64,000 bases of DNA from Rhizobacter sp. Root404 (GTDB lineage: Bacteria; Pseudomonadota; Gammaproteobacteria; Burkholderiales; Burkholderiaceae_C): positions 1,803,355 to 1,867,354 of the forward strand of contig NZ_LMDS01000004.1 of the NCBI RefSeq assembly GCF_001425865.1, in the 5' to 3' direction. The translations under genes were made by a program, and so were the position numbers. How positions within the stretch are numbered: the stretch's first letter is position 1; each line of letters opens with the position of its first letter. Positions 50,913 to 62,709 of the stretch are shown piece after piece. The notes beneath the pieces are model-generated. The model did no database searches and was not told the DNA's origin. It saw only the letters and a list, made by a program, of their open reading frames with translations.

Positions 50913-52928
50913 TCAGCGCCGCGATCGTCGGGGCGTGACGAGCGCGGTCGCGCCCACGCCGACGAGCCACGCGAACAACCAGCCCAGTTGCAGCGCGCCG
51001 CCCCCGCCGCCGCCATCGCCGCTCGACGCGGGCGGCGTGATGACGGGAGACGGCGCCGTCAGCACCACCTGGGTCGTGTCCGTCGCGCCGGCGTCATCGG
51101 TCACGGTCAGCTGCACGGTCGCGCTGCCGTAGGCACTGAACTGCAGCGTTGCGCTCGCGGCGTTGTTGGCGCTGGTCAACGCGGCGACGTCGGTGCCGGA
51201 GACGACGCTCCACGCGTAGCCGATCACCGTGCGGCCGGCCGCGGCGCTCGAACTGCCGCCATCGACCGCGATCGGCGTCGCGAGGCCGACGCTGGTGGTG
51301 GCGGTGTCGATGTTCGCATTCAGGATCGCCGCGTTGGCGACCGCCGCACCGGCGTCGAGCAGGCCGGCGCCGCAGGTGCTGGTGGTGCAATAGCACTCGC
51401 TGCCCTGCGCAACGCTGGTCGGCGCGGTGCAGGCCGTCACGCCGGGGCCAGCGCCCGTGGCCGGGAACGGCCGTGCGGTCGCCTTCAGCTTTTCAAGCAC
51501 CTGCGCCGGCGTCAGCGTCGGGTTCGCTGACAGCATCAGCCCGACCGTGCCCGAGACCAGGGGCGCCGAGAAACTGGTTCCGAGCGACGCGTTCGCGCCG
51601 GTGTCGGTGTAGATCGCACCGGCTTCGCCGGCCACCGGGGCGATGTCGCCGCTGTTGCTGGTGGTCAGCAGCGGAAACAGGCAGTTGCCGCTCAGGTTCA
51701 CGCAGTTGCCGGCCGGCGCCGCGATCGCGACCTCGGGTCCGAGGTCGGAATAGCCGACCTTGGTCCCGGCATGACGGACGCCCGCAACGGCAATGGCGCC
51801 AGGACAATTGGCCGGCGTCCCGACGGCCACCCCCTCGTTGCCCGCGGCCACCACGACCACCACCCCGGCCGCGTTCAGCTGCTGTATCACCTGGCGGTAC
51901 GAATCACTGCACACGCCGGTGGAGCCGAGGCTGAGGTTGATGACCTTGGCGGGGTACGGGTTCGCCGTCGGCGTGCTGCTCAGGCCCGCGGCCCACAGCA
52001 TCGCGGCCTGGATGTCCGAGTCGAAGCCGCCGCACTTGCCGAGCACGCGCACCGGCAGCAGCATCACGTCGCGGCCGGCGCCGGCCATGCCGATGCCGTT
52101 GTTGGTGGCCGCGCCGATCAGGCCGGCGGTCTGCGTACCGTGCCAGGTGCTCGAGCCGATCTCGGCGGTGGTGCAGCCGCTGATCACCCCCACATCGGCT
52201 GAGGTCACGCCATCGCCAGGATCGCTCGGGTCGCTGTCGCGGCCACTGCCGTCGTTCGCGGTCGGCACGTTGCCGATGAAGTCGTAGCCGGGCCGCAGCT
52301 TGGGCGCCAGATCGGGGTGATCGAGGCGCACCCCGGTGTCGAGCACCGCGACCACCACCCGGCGCTTGCCGTTCGTGATGGCCCAGGCCCCTTCGGCATT
52401 GATCGCCGAGACGACGCTGGTCGCGTCGACGATCGTCGCGCTGGTCGGCGGGCGCAGGTACCACTGGCCGACGGTGGGATTGGTCGACGCGCTGGCCGCG
52501 TACAGCGGATCGTTCGGGACCGCGAGCGCGTGCTTGCGGCCATCGACAACGGCGAACTCGACATCGTCCTGCGCGGCCAGCCGGTCGGCCAGCGCCTTGG
52601 AGCCGAGGCCACGGGCCTTCAGCACCTGCATGTCCGAGCCGATCGTGCGGCCGTCGGTGAGGGTCAAGCCGAGCCGCGCCGACAAGACCTGGGCGTGCTG
52701 CGCCGGCGCGTTCGCAGCTGAGGCGGCGCGCATCAGCACCGCATCCCGCTTGTACTTGACGATGACGCGGGCCTCGCTCTCGGGCGCGTCGACGACCGTG
52801 CGGGCAGCGGACCCACGCGGCTTCGGCCCCCGTTCGGTGCCCGCACCGGGCAGCGCGGACGCGCAGACGCACACGAGCGCCAAAAGGGAAACGGCCCAAG
52901 CGGGGCGACGGCGGGAAAGCGTCTTCAT
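50913..52928 (-). CDS. Secreted S8 serine protease with GlyGly-CTERM sorting tail
   Basis: The 671-aa subtilase has a signal peptide and a propeptide. The catalytic triad lies in AVLDTGVRLDHPDL (Asp), STWHGTQTAGLIGA (His) and GTSFSAPLVSG (Ser). A PKD-like beta domain follows (AYGSATVQLTVTDDAGATDT). It ends GDGGGGGGALQLGWLFAWLV... then a hydrophobic helix and RRSRR, the layout of GlyGly-CTERM signals cut by rhombosortase. The mature protease is therefore probably processed and released through the type II route (inference). Confidence 0.9.
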   Translation of the reverse strand: MKTLSRRRPAWAVSLLALVCVCASALPGAGTERGPKPRGSAARTVVDAPESEARVIVKYKRDAVLMRAASAANAPAQHAQVLSARLGLTLTDGRTIGSDMQVLKARGLGSKALADRLAAQDDVEFAVVDGRKHALAVPNDPLYAASASTNPTVGQWYLRPPTSATIVDATSVVSAINAEGAWAITNGKRRVVVAVLDTGVRLDHPDLAPKLRPGYDFIGNVPTANDGSGRDSDPSDPGDGVTSADVGVISGCTTAEIGSSTWHGTQTAGLIGAATNNGIGMAGAGRDVMLLPVRVLGKCGGFDSDIQAAMLWAAGLSSTPTANPYPAKVINLSLGSTGVCSDSYRQVIQQLNAAGVVVVVAAGNEGVAVGTPANCPGAIAVAGVRHAGTKVGYSDLGPEVAIAAPAGNCVNLSGNCLFPLLTTSNSGDIAPVAGEAGAIYTDTGANASLGTSFSAPLVSGTVGLMLSANPTLTPAQVLEKLKATARPFPATGAGPGVTACTAPTSVAQGSECYCTTSTCGAGLLDAGAAVANAAILNANIDTATTSVGLATPIAVDGGSSSAAAGRTVIGYAWSVVSGTDVAALTSANNAASATLQFSAYGSATVQLTVTDDAGATDTTQVVLTAPSPVITPPASSGDGGGGGGALQLGWLFAWLVGVGATALVTPRRSRR

Positions 52929-53022
52929 GAACAGGTCACCTGGGAATTACGTCCCGAGTGTAGAGGCAGCCGTCCACCCCCAAACCGCGCAAAACGCACG
53001 CTTTCGCCCGTGTTTTCGCGCC

Positions 53023-54312
53023 CTAGCGAATCAGCAGTTGCGGCGCCGCGGCGGTCCCGCCGACGAGCACCGAATAGACCTTGTTCGCCGTCAGCGGGCT
53101 GGTACTGGGCGTCGGCGCCGGGATGTTGACGCTCGACGAAACGAGTCCGAAGGCCGTCGCGTTCGTGCTGCCGGCGATGCTGGCGTAGCCCGAGGCGGCG
53201 CCGGGCTGGGTCGCGACGCCGACCGGCGTGTTGTTGGCGGTCAGGGTCAGCGCGCCCGGCCCGCCGGTCACGCCGTTGAGCATGCGCAGCTTCACGGTGG
53301 TGGCGTCGGTCGGGGCACGGTTGTCGTCGGCGATCAGGCTCGCGACCGCGGCGCCGCCGTCCTGGTAGACCAGCAGCGTCACGTCGGCACCCGCGGCCAA
53401 CGCGGTCGCCGGGGCACCGACGGACTGGCCGCCGACGGTGATGTTCAGCGCGCTGCCTGCCGGCACCAGCGTGTAGGCGAAGCCGAAGGTCGGCGACACG
53501 CCGCTGTCGATCGGCGTGCTGCCGGTCGAGGCCGCGACGGTGACGCCGTTGGCCACCGCGCCCGCCAGACGCACCCGCGTGTTGGTGTTGCGCGCGGCGC
53601 TGTAGGTGCCTTGCTGGATCAGCGTGGAGCCGTTCATCAGCGAGCCGCCGACGGTCGGCGTCAGCGCGACCGTGGCGATCTGCTGGCTTTCGAGCACGAC
53701 GTTCGGGATGTCCGCGCGCAAGTCGGTCTTGCTGCCGGCGGCGGTGACGCGCACGCGGTACGTGCCGGGGCTGTAGGTCAGCAACGAGGTAGTCTGGTTG
53801 CCGGTGGTGCTGCCCAGGCTCACGGTCGGGGCCGAGACGGTCGCGAGGTCGGTCGACGGATCGGTCACGTAGATGTCGATCGCACCGGCTTCGGGCGCGG
53901 CGTCGTAGACGCGCAGCTGAGCGGCGCCCGACGTGGGCAGCGTGTAGTCCTCGTTCAGCACCACGGTCTTGACCGCGCCGCCCGACTCATAGGCCAGCAG
54001 CGTGTAGTGATTGCCGCCCGTCAGCGTCGGCACGGTGGTGGCCAGTGCGGTGCTCGAGCCGGCGTCGTTGAGCTGCAGTGTGACGCTGCCGCTCGCCGGC
54101 GTGACGTACGCGCTGGTGGTGTCGCTGGCGACCGCGGTGGCAGCGGACGACGACGCGTTCACCAGCAGGTCGAGCGACGCGTGGGTCAGCGTCGCGTTCG
54201 CCACGCGCAGGGAAGCGTTGCCCGACGAGTCGCCGCCGCTGCCGCCACAACCGGCCAGCAGGGCGCCCAACGCCACCACACCGACCCACGGCCACCACTT
54301 TGAATTCTTCAC
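53023..54312 (-). CDS. DUF4397-domain lipoprotein
   Basis: The 429-aa protein starts at GTG 54312 with AAAGGA 8 nt upstream and a lipobox ending LLAGC. The mature part is Ser/Thr/Ala-rich beta repeats with NASLRVANATLTHASLDLLV and QLRVYDAAPEAGAIDIYVTD, typical of DUF4397 (two to three units). It is a probable outer-surface or periplasmic lipoprotein. It is on the same strand as the protease, 94 bp upstream. Confidence 0.85.
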   Translation of the reverse strand: MKNSKWWPWVGVVALGALLAGCGGSGGDSSGNASLRVANATLTHASLDLLVNASSSAATAVASDTTSAYVTPASGSVTLQLNDAGSSTALATTVPTLTGGNHYTLLAYESGGAVKTVVLNEDYTLPTSGAAQLRVYDAAPEAGAIDIYVTDPSTDLATVSAPTVSLGSTTGNQTTSLLTYSPGTYRVRVTAAGSKTDLRADIPNVVLESQQIATVALTPTVGGSLMNGSTLIQQGTYSAARNTNTRVRLAGAVANGVTVAASTGSTPIDSGVSPTFGFAYTLVPAGSALNITVGGQSVGAPATALAAGADVTLLVYQDGGAAVASLIADDNRAPTDATTVKLRMLNGVTGGPGALTLTANNTPVGVATQPGAASGYASIAGSTNATAFGLVSSSVNIPAPTPSTSPLTANKVYSVLVGGTAAAPQLLIR

Positions 54313-54560
54313 GTCACACGTCCTTTGGAGTTTGGTTTCACACGAAGCCGCCCGCTCCCGGCAGCGGGTCCACGATTGGGCCCGGGCGTCGCAGGAGGTG
54401 AATTTCCGCTCGGTGACCGGCCGAAAAGTTTTGTCAACAACTCACGCGGGCGCCCTCATGGCAACGCTTCTTTACGCCGCGCACGCGAATGCATTCAGGC
54501 CAGCGCGTATGCTTTGATCGCCGGGGCTGCCAACCCCTCGATCCACTCAGGAGCCAGACC

Positions 54561-55268
54561 ATGCGCCAAGCCCTTCACCCACTGCTGGCCGCCGCCGCGG
54601 TCGGTGCGGCATGCGCCGCACCCGCGGCCTTTGCGGCCGAGTACGCCACCGTCGTCTCGTCGACGCCCGTCACCGCCACCGTCCCGGTGCAGCGGCAGAG
54701 CTGCAGCGACTCGCAGCAAATCGTGCAACCCGCGCCCAGCGGCGCCGGCGCGGTGGTCGGCGCCATCGCCGGCGGGCTGCTCGGCCACACGGTCGGCGGC
54801 GGCTTCGGGCGCGCGGCCGCCACCGGGATCGGCGCCGTCGCCGGATCGGTGATCGGCAACCAGATCGAGGCCGATGGCCAGCCCGCCACCGCGGTGCCGG
54901 TGCGGCGCTGCCAGACCGCCACGCGCTACGAGAACCGCGTGGTCGGCTACGACGTGATGTACGAATACGCCGGCCAGCGCTACAGCACGCGACTGGCGCG
55001 CGACCCGGGGCAGCGGCTGGCGGTCAGCGTGCAGCCGGCCGATGTGAACGGCAACGCGGTTCCCGCGCCGGTGATGTCGACCCCGGTGCCGACCTACGAC
55101 ACGCCGGTGGCGAGCGCCGAGCCCGCGCCGCCGCAGCCGGTCTACTACGACCCGCTGCCGCCGCCGGTCTATTACTACCCTGCCGCGCCGTACTACTACG
55201 GCGCGCCGTCGATCAGCTTCGGCATCGGCTACGTTGGCGGCTGGCGCGGCGGGCGGCACTGGCGCTGA
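54561..55268 (+). CDS. Glycine-zipper 2TM (SlyB/Rick_17kDa-like) envelope protein
   Basis: The 235-aa protein has a signal peptide, then the glycine zipper AGAVVGAIAGGLLGHTVGGG...GIGAVAGSVIGNQIE typical of outer-membrane 17-kDa-like proteins. A Cys-containing beta segment and a Pro/Tyr-rich tail (YYDPLPPPVYYYPAAPYYY) follow. CAGGAG precedes the ATG. Likely an envelope-stability protein. Confidence 0.85.
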   Translation: MRQALHPLLAAAAVGAACAAPAAFAAEYATVVSSTPVTATVPVQRQSCSDSQQIVQPAPSGAGAVVGAIAGGLLGHTVGGGFGRAAATGIGAVAGSVIGNQIEADGQPATAVPVRRCQTATRYENRVVGYDVMYEYAGQRYSTRLARDPGQRLAVSVQPADVNGNAVPAPVMSTPVPTYDTPVASAEPAPPQPVYYDPLPPPVYYYPAAPYYYGAPSISFGIGYVGGWRGGRHWR

Positions 55269-55294
55269 GCGAAAGCGGTTCGATCGGCCATGAA

Positions 55295-55318
55295 GAAGGG
55301 CGCCCTCGGGCGCCCTTC
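55295..55318. terminator. Bidirectional terminator between glycine-zipper gene and gap
   Basis: GAAGGGCGCCC pairs perfectly with GGGCGCCCTTC over 11 bp. It lies between the convergent genes at 55268 and 55335, so it can serve both. The T-tract on each side is short. Confidence 0.75.
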
Positions 55319-55334
55319 TCGTTGCTGCTGCCGC

Positions 55335-56354
<1,020 letters not shown>

Positions 56355-56391
56355 TCAGGGTTCGGAAAGCGGGGCATGGCGCCGGCGGCGG

Positions 56392-56985
56392 TCAGGGACG
56401 GCAGCCGATCTGGCCTTTCTTCAGATTCTCCACGTAGGTCAACTCGCCCGGGCAGACCGGGCGCGTCGCCGGCGCGGCGGCGTTCGGCTTGGCGCTGCAC
56501 TGGAACGCGCCGGTCTTCTTGTTGACGCTCTTGGCGACCAGCGTCCAGCCGTCCGGGCAACGCTGCGGTGCCGCAGCCTTGGCCGGTGCGGCGGCGGGTG
56601 CAGCCGCCGCCACGGCGACCTTGGCATGCAGTTGCTCGCCCAGGCATCCCAGCAGCGGCAATGCGCGGCGCGGCTCGACATCGACGGTGTAGTTGCCCGG
56701 CTTCTGGTAGACGTGCGTCATCGCCATCGTCGCGTCCTTCTCCTGGTTGACCTTGAAGTCGTCCTGCACGCCGTCGCCGAAGCGCACACGCACATTGCAG
56801 TTCAGGCCCTTGCTGATGTCGAACTGCGCCGTCAGCGTGACCGGCTGGCCGACGCGCGCGGTGGCGGGCTCGACCTTGATCGCGGTCAACGTTTGCGCCG
56901 CAACGGGCGCGCAGGCCAGCGCGGCGGCGGTGGCGAGGAGTGCCAGGGTGGCACGGATCGGGGCGGCGTATCGGCTCGGGGTCAT
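56392..56985 (-). CDS. Exported protein with PKD-like domain, function unknown
   Basis: The 197-aa protein has a signal peptide (ATLALLATAAALACAPVAAQ). A PKD-like beta domain follows (TARVGQPVTLTAQFDISKGL, then THVYQKPGNYTVDVEP). An Ala/Pro linker leads to a Cys-containing tail (CPDGWTLVAKSVNKKTGAFQC). I know no function. It sits between tkt and gap and may be co-transcribed. Confidence 0.78.
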   Translation of the reverse strand: MTPSRYAAPIRATLALLATAAALACAPVAAQTLTAIKVEPATARVGQPVTLTAQFDISKGLNCNVRVRFGDGVQDDFKVNQEKDATMAMTHVYQKPGNYTVDVEPRRALPLLGCLGEQLHAKVAVAAAAPAAAPAKAAAPQRCPDGWTLVAKSVNKKTGAFQCSAKPNAAAPATRPVCPGELTYVENLKKGQIGCRP

Positions 56986-57065
56986 GGTCGTTGTCTCAGT
57001 CGACTTCTACAGGGAAAGGACGCGGGTGCGTCGGGGAAAAATTCGATCGCGAGCCGAGTCGCGCT

Positions 57066-59129
<2,064 letters not shown>

Positions 59130-59234
59130 GCGGGTCCGTTGCGGGTGGGCGGAAAGCCCGCCATTTTAGGGGCGGCCGTCGGCGGGCCCCGGGGCGCGCG
59201 CCGCCCGCCCGGCGGGCCCCGGATAATCCGCGCG

Positions 59235-59630
59235 ATGCACGGACTGCACCTGACCGCCGACCTGCGCGACTGCCCCGTCGCCCGCGCGCCGATGACCGAG
59301 CCCGACGCGCTGCGCCGCCTGTGCGTCGACGCCGTGCACGCAGCGGGCCTGCAGCCGGTCGCCGAACTGTTCCACCGCTTCGCGCCGGCGCCCGGCGTGC
59401 GGGCCGGTGCGCCGGTGGGCATCACCGGGGTGGTGCTGCTGGCCGAATCGCACCTCGCCGTCCACACCTGGCCCGAGATCGGCGGCGTGACGCTGGATGT
59501 CTACGTCTGCAACCTTGGCGGCGACAACTCGGCGCGCGCGCACGCGCTGCTCGAAGCGCTGCTGGCCGCGTTCGCGCCGGGCCGGGTCGAACGCCATGCG
59601 CTCGAACGCGGTCGCGAGGGGTCGTCATGA
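59235..59630 (+). CDS. speD: S-adenosylmethionine decarboxylase (SpeH-type)
   Basis: The 131-aa proenzyme has the pyruvoyl-forming motif AESHLAVHTWPE: cleavage at Glu71-Ser72 would make the pyruvoyl group, with His77 and Cys92 (DVYVCNLG) in the usual positions. It makes decarboxylated SAM for spermidine synthesis. Short SpeH class. The stop overlaps the start of the murU-like gene by ATGA. Confidence 0.88.
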   Translation: MHGLHLTADLRDCPVARAPMTEPDALRRLCVDAVHAAGLQPVAELFHRFAPAPGVRAGAPVGITGVVLLAESHLAVHTWPEIGGVTLDVYVCNLGGDNSARAHALLEALLAAFAPGRVERHALERGREGSS

Positions 59631-60328
59631 AGGCCATCATCCTGGCGGCCGGCCGCGGCCAGCGCATGCGGCCGCTGACCGACCACACGCCGAAACCGCT
59701 GCTGCCGGTGCGCGGCAAACCGTTGATCGAGTGGCACATCGAGGCGCTGGCGCGAGCCGGCGTGCGCGAGATCGTCGTCAACACCGCGTGGCTGGAGGAC
59801 CAGATCGTCGCGGCGCTCGGCGACGGCGCGCGCTTCGGCGTGGCGCTGCGGTATTCGATGGAAGGCCGCGACTTCGGCGGCGCGCTGGAGACCGCCGGCG
59901 GCATCGCGACGGCGCTGCCGCTGCTGGTCGACCACGCGGACGAGCCGTTCTGGGTCGTCTCCGGCGACATCCATGCGCCGGACTTCGGCTTCGACGCCGC
60001 GGCGGTCGAGCGCTTCGCCGCGGGCAGCGCGCAGGCGCACCTCTGGCTCGTCCCGAACCCGCCGTTCCATCCTCGCGGTGACTTCGGCCTCGACGCCGAC
60101 GGGTACGGCCTGGCCGATGGCCCGGGGCCTGACGGCCGCACCTGGACCTATGCCAACTTCGCACTGATGCGCGGCGCGCTGGTGGCCGGCGTCGTGCCCG
60201 GCACCAAGGTCGCGCTCGCGCCGCTGCTGTTCGACGGCATGCGCCAGCGGCGCATCACGGCCGAGGTCTACACCGGCGCCTGGGAGAACGTCGGCACGCC
60301 GGCGCAGTTGGACACGTTGAATCGCTGA
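59627..60328 (+). CDS. murU: Nucleotidyltransferase, probable MurU
   Basis: The 233-aa protein has the NTP-transferase signature LAAGRGQRMRPLTDHTPKPL and a metal-binding SGDIHAPDF. It resembles MurNAc-1-phosphate uridylyltransferase of the peptidoglycan recycling route of Pseudomonas and betaproteobacteria. In those genomes it is often beside a phosphotransferase (AmgK), not seen here. Coupled translation with speD is likely. Confidence 0.82.
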   Translation: MKAIILAAGRGQRMRPLTDHTPKPLLPVRGKPLIEWHIEALARAGVREIVVNTAWLEDQIVAALGDGARFGVALRYSMEGRDFGGALETAGGIATALPLLVDHADEPFWVVSGDIHAPDFGFDAAAVERFAAGSAQAHLWLVPNPPFHPRGDFGLDADGYGLADGPGPDGRTWTYANFALMRGALVAGVVPGTKVALAPLLFDGMRQRRITAEVYTGAWENVGTPAQLDTLNR

Positions 60329-60483
60329 TTCGCGCACTATGATGGCTGCAGGAGCAGCCGCCCCGGATCACACGAGAGCGCGGCACGAGGATTGCTGATC
60401 GTTGGGACCCTTCTCCCGGGCTGGCCGCACCGAGCGCAGCGGCTGGCCGTCGATGTGTGCGCCATGAACGAAGGAACCCCCCG

Positions 60484-60801
60484 ATGAACGCCAAAGCCAC
60501 CGCCGCCGAGATTTCGGACGCCGCCCAGACCGCCGTCAACGACGCCATCAGCGGCGCCGAGGACATGCTCACCCAGGCCGCCAACAGCACCGGCGAACGC
60601 GCCGCCGAGCTGCGCGCCAAGGCCATGCAGCAGCTGAAGGCGCTGCGCGCCAAGATCGACGACGCCCAGTCCGCCGCCGTGCAGAAGGGCAAGGCCGCCG
60701 CCACCGCGACCGACGACTACGTGCACGAGAACCCGTGGCGCTCGATCGTCGCTGCCGCCAGCGTCGGCGTCGTGATCGGGCTGCTGATCGGCCGTCGCTG
60801 A
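60484..60801 (+). CDS. DUF883 (ElaB/YqjD-family) ribosome/membrane-associated protein
   Basis: The 105-aa protein is a long amphipathic helix (alanine-rich, residues ~5-75) followed by DDYVHENPWRSIVAAASVGV and a C-terminal membrane helix with GxxxG-type GLLIGRR, the ElaB/YqjD/DUF883 plan. Such proteins bind ribosomes and anchor them to the inner membrane in stationary phase. AAGGAA precedes the ATG at 60484. It leads a YqjD-YqjE-type cluster. Confidence 0.9.
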   Translation: MNAKATAAEISDAAQTAVNDAISGAEDMLTQAANSTGERAAELRAKAMQQLKALRAKIDDAQSAAVQKGKAAATATDDYVHENPWRSIVAAASVGVVIGLLIGRR

Positions 60802-60822
60802 TCTGGCTCCCGAGACTCGCGA

Positions 60823-61239
60823 ATGAGCCGTGACGACCCAGGCCTGCTGGAGGCGTTGACGCGCCTCGGCGGCGGCCTGTTCGGCATGCTGCAGAGCCGG
60901 CTCGAGCTGGCCAGCATCGAGCTCGGCGAAGCGCGCGCGCGGCTGGTGTTCACGCTGGTCGCTGCGTTCGCCGCGGCGCTGCTGCTGGCCGGCGCGGCGC
61001 TGGCGCTCTCGGCCTGGATCGCCCTTGCGCTGTGGTCGACGCTGGGCTACGCGGTGCTCGGCTGGATCGCGCTGGTGTACCTCGTGGCCGGCGTCGCCGT
61101 GCTGCTGTGGCTGCGCGAGCGGTTGCGGGGTCACCCGCCGCTGCTGGCCGACACGCTGACCGAGTTGCGCAACGATGCCGCGTTCATGCGCGGCGAGGCC
61201 GCTCCGGAGCCGTCCAGCGCGGCGCCCGAGCGGCGTTGA
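60823..61239 (+). CDS. YqjE/phage-holin-superfamily membrane protein
   Basis: The 138-aa protein has an N-terminal amphipathic helix (LGGGLFGMLQSRLELASIE) and two strong membrane segments. It matches YqjE (Phage_holin_3_6 Pfam). Despite the name it is a housekeeping partner of YqjD, not phage lysis. It starts 21 bp after the DUF883 gene. Confidence 0.88.
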   Translation: MSRDDPGLLEALTRLGGGLFGMLQSRLELASIELGEARARLVFTLVAAFAAALLLAGAALALSAWIALALWSTLGYAVLGWIALVYLVAGVAVLLWLRERLRGHPPLLADTLTELRNDAAFMRGEAAPEPSSAAPERR

Positions 61240-61249
61240 GGACCGCGTG

Positions 61250-61621
61250 ATGACGATGATGGACCGCGACGCCCGCAAGCAGTTGCTGCTCACCCGCATC
61301 GCCTTCGAGCGCAGCATGCTGCGCAGCGATCTGGGCCGCGTGCGCCAGGCCGCGAGCGTGCCGCACTTGCTGCGCTCGGCGCTGCCCGGCGGCGTCGGGC
61401 AGGCGCTGTTCGGCGCGAACCAGCTGCCGGCGAACACCGCCGGCTGGCTCGCGTTGGGGCTGGGGCTGCTGCGCCGCTACCGCACCGCCGCCGCGCTGGT
61501 CGGCGGGCTGGCGCCGGCGTTCGGCCTGCGCCGCAGCCTGCGCAGCGCGCGCCGGCTAGGCGTCGTCGCGCTGCTGGGCACCGGCGCCTGGTACGCGTGG
61601 CGCGTGTTCAAGCGCCCCTGA
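61250..61621 (+). CDS. Small membrane protein of the YqjD-YqjE cluster (YqjK-like position)
   Basis: The 123-aa protein has a basic N-terminal helix (RKQLLLTRIAFERSMLRSDL) and a hydrophobic C-terminal region. GAGG lies upstream of the ATG at 61250; a GTG at 61247 is also possible. It occupies the position of YqjK in the E. coli yqjCDEK cluster, but sequence similarity by eye is weak. Confidence 0.75.
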   Translation: MTMMDRDARKQLLLTRIAFERSMLRSDLGRVRQAASVPHLLRSALPGGVGQALFGANQLPANTAGWLALGLGLLRRYRTAAALVGGLAPAFGLRRSLRSARRLGVVALLGTGAWYAWRVFKRP

Positions 61622-61636
61622 GCGGGCGCGCGGCGT

Positions 61637-62617
61637 TCATTGCGCGATCGGTGCGCTGATCGCGTCGATCCGCGCCATCACCTCGGGCGTCAGCTTCGCG
61701 ATCACGTCGACCGCGCCCAGGTTCGCTTGCAGCTGCGACAGCTTCGACGCGCCGGTGATCACGGTGCTGACACGCGGGTTCTTCGCGGCCCACGCGATCG
61801 CCAGCTGCGCGACGCTGCAGCCCAGCTCCGCCGCGATCGGCGCCAGCTGCTCGACGGCGGCGAGCTTCTTCGCGTCGGTCAGGCTCTTCGCGAGGTAGCC
61901 CATGTTCTCGAGCGCGCCGCGGCTGCCGGGCGGGATGCCGTCCTTGTACTTGCCGGTGAGCAGGCCGCTGGCCAGCGGGCTCCAGGTCGTCAGGCCCAGG
62001 CCGATGTCATCGTAGAGCCGCGAGTATTCCTTCTCGACCCGCTGGCGGTGGAACAGGTGGTACTGCGGCTGCTCCACCACGGGCTTGTGCAAGTGATGGC
62101 GGTCGGCGATGTCCCACGCGGCGCGGATCTCGCCGGCGCTCCATTCGCTGGTGCCCCAGTAGAGCGCCTTGCCCTGCGTGATCATGTCGCTCATCGCGCG
62201 CACCGTCTCGTCGATCGGCGTGGCCGGGTCGGGGCGGTGGCAGTAGACCAGGTCGATGTGGTCCAGACCCATGCGCTGCAGCGAGCCGTCGATGGCCTGC
62301 ATCAGGTACTTGCGGTTCAGCGTGTTCTTGCGGTTGATGCCGGCGCCCTCGGTCGCCAGCCCCCAAAAGAACTTGGTGGAGACCAGGTAGTTCAGACGCG
62401 GCCACTTCAGCGCCCTGAACGCGGCGCCCATCACGCGCTCGCTCTCGCCATTGGCGTAGACCTCGGCGTTGTCGAAGAAGTTGACGCCGCCGTCCATCGC
62501 GGCGGCCAGCATCTCGGTCGCGGCGGCCGTGTCCACCTGGTTGTGGTACGTGACCCAGGAGCCGAGCGAGAGTTCGCTGACCTGCAGGCCGCTGCGGCCC
62601 AGTCGTCGGTATTGCAT
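61637..62617 (-). CDS. Aldo/keto reductase (Kv-beta-like)
   Basis: The 326-aa NADPH oxidoreductase begins [20 protein letters not shown]. The catalytic tetrad is visible: Asp in [12 protein letters not shown] with Tyr, Lys in STKFFWG and His in VYCHRPDP. The [14 protein letters not shown] segment is typical of AKR6/Kv-beta-like proteins. It reduces an aldehyde or ketone with NADPH; the substrate is unknown. Confidence 0.9.
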   Translation of the reverse strand: MQYRRLGRSGLQVSELSLGSWVTYHNQVDTAAATEMLAAAMDGGVNFFDNAEVYANGESERVMGAAFRALKWPRLNYLVSTKFFWGLATEGAGINRKNTLNRKYLMQAIDGSLQRMGLDHIDLVYCHRPDPATPIDETVRAMSDMITQGKALYWGTSEWSAGEIRAAWDIADRHHLHKPVVEQPQYHLFHRQRVEKEYSRLYDDIGLGLTTWSPLASGLLTGKYKDGIPPGSRGALENMGYLAKSLTDAKKLAAVEQLAPIAAELGCSVAQLAIAWAAKNPRVSTVITGASKLSQLQANLGAVDVIAKLTPEVMARIDAISAPIAQ

Positions 62618-62709
62618 GGTGTGTTCCGATGTTCGTGTCGAGAGTGCGGCGAGGTTAGCCGATGCACCACGCTGCCGCTGACGCGGCGTGGCCCGGCTAC
62701 AGTTCGGGC

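Noticed and set aside
60823..61239. Phage holin suggesting a prophage
   Set aside because: It is the YqjE housekeeping protein next to a YqjD/DUF883 gene; no phage genes surround it.
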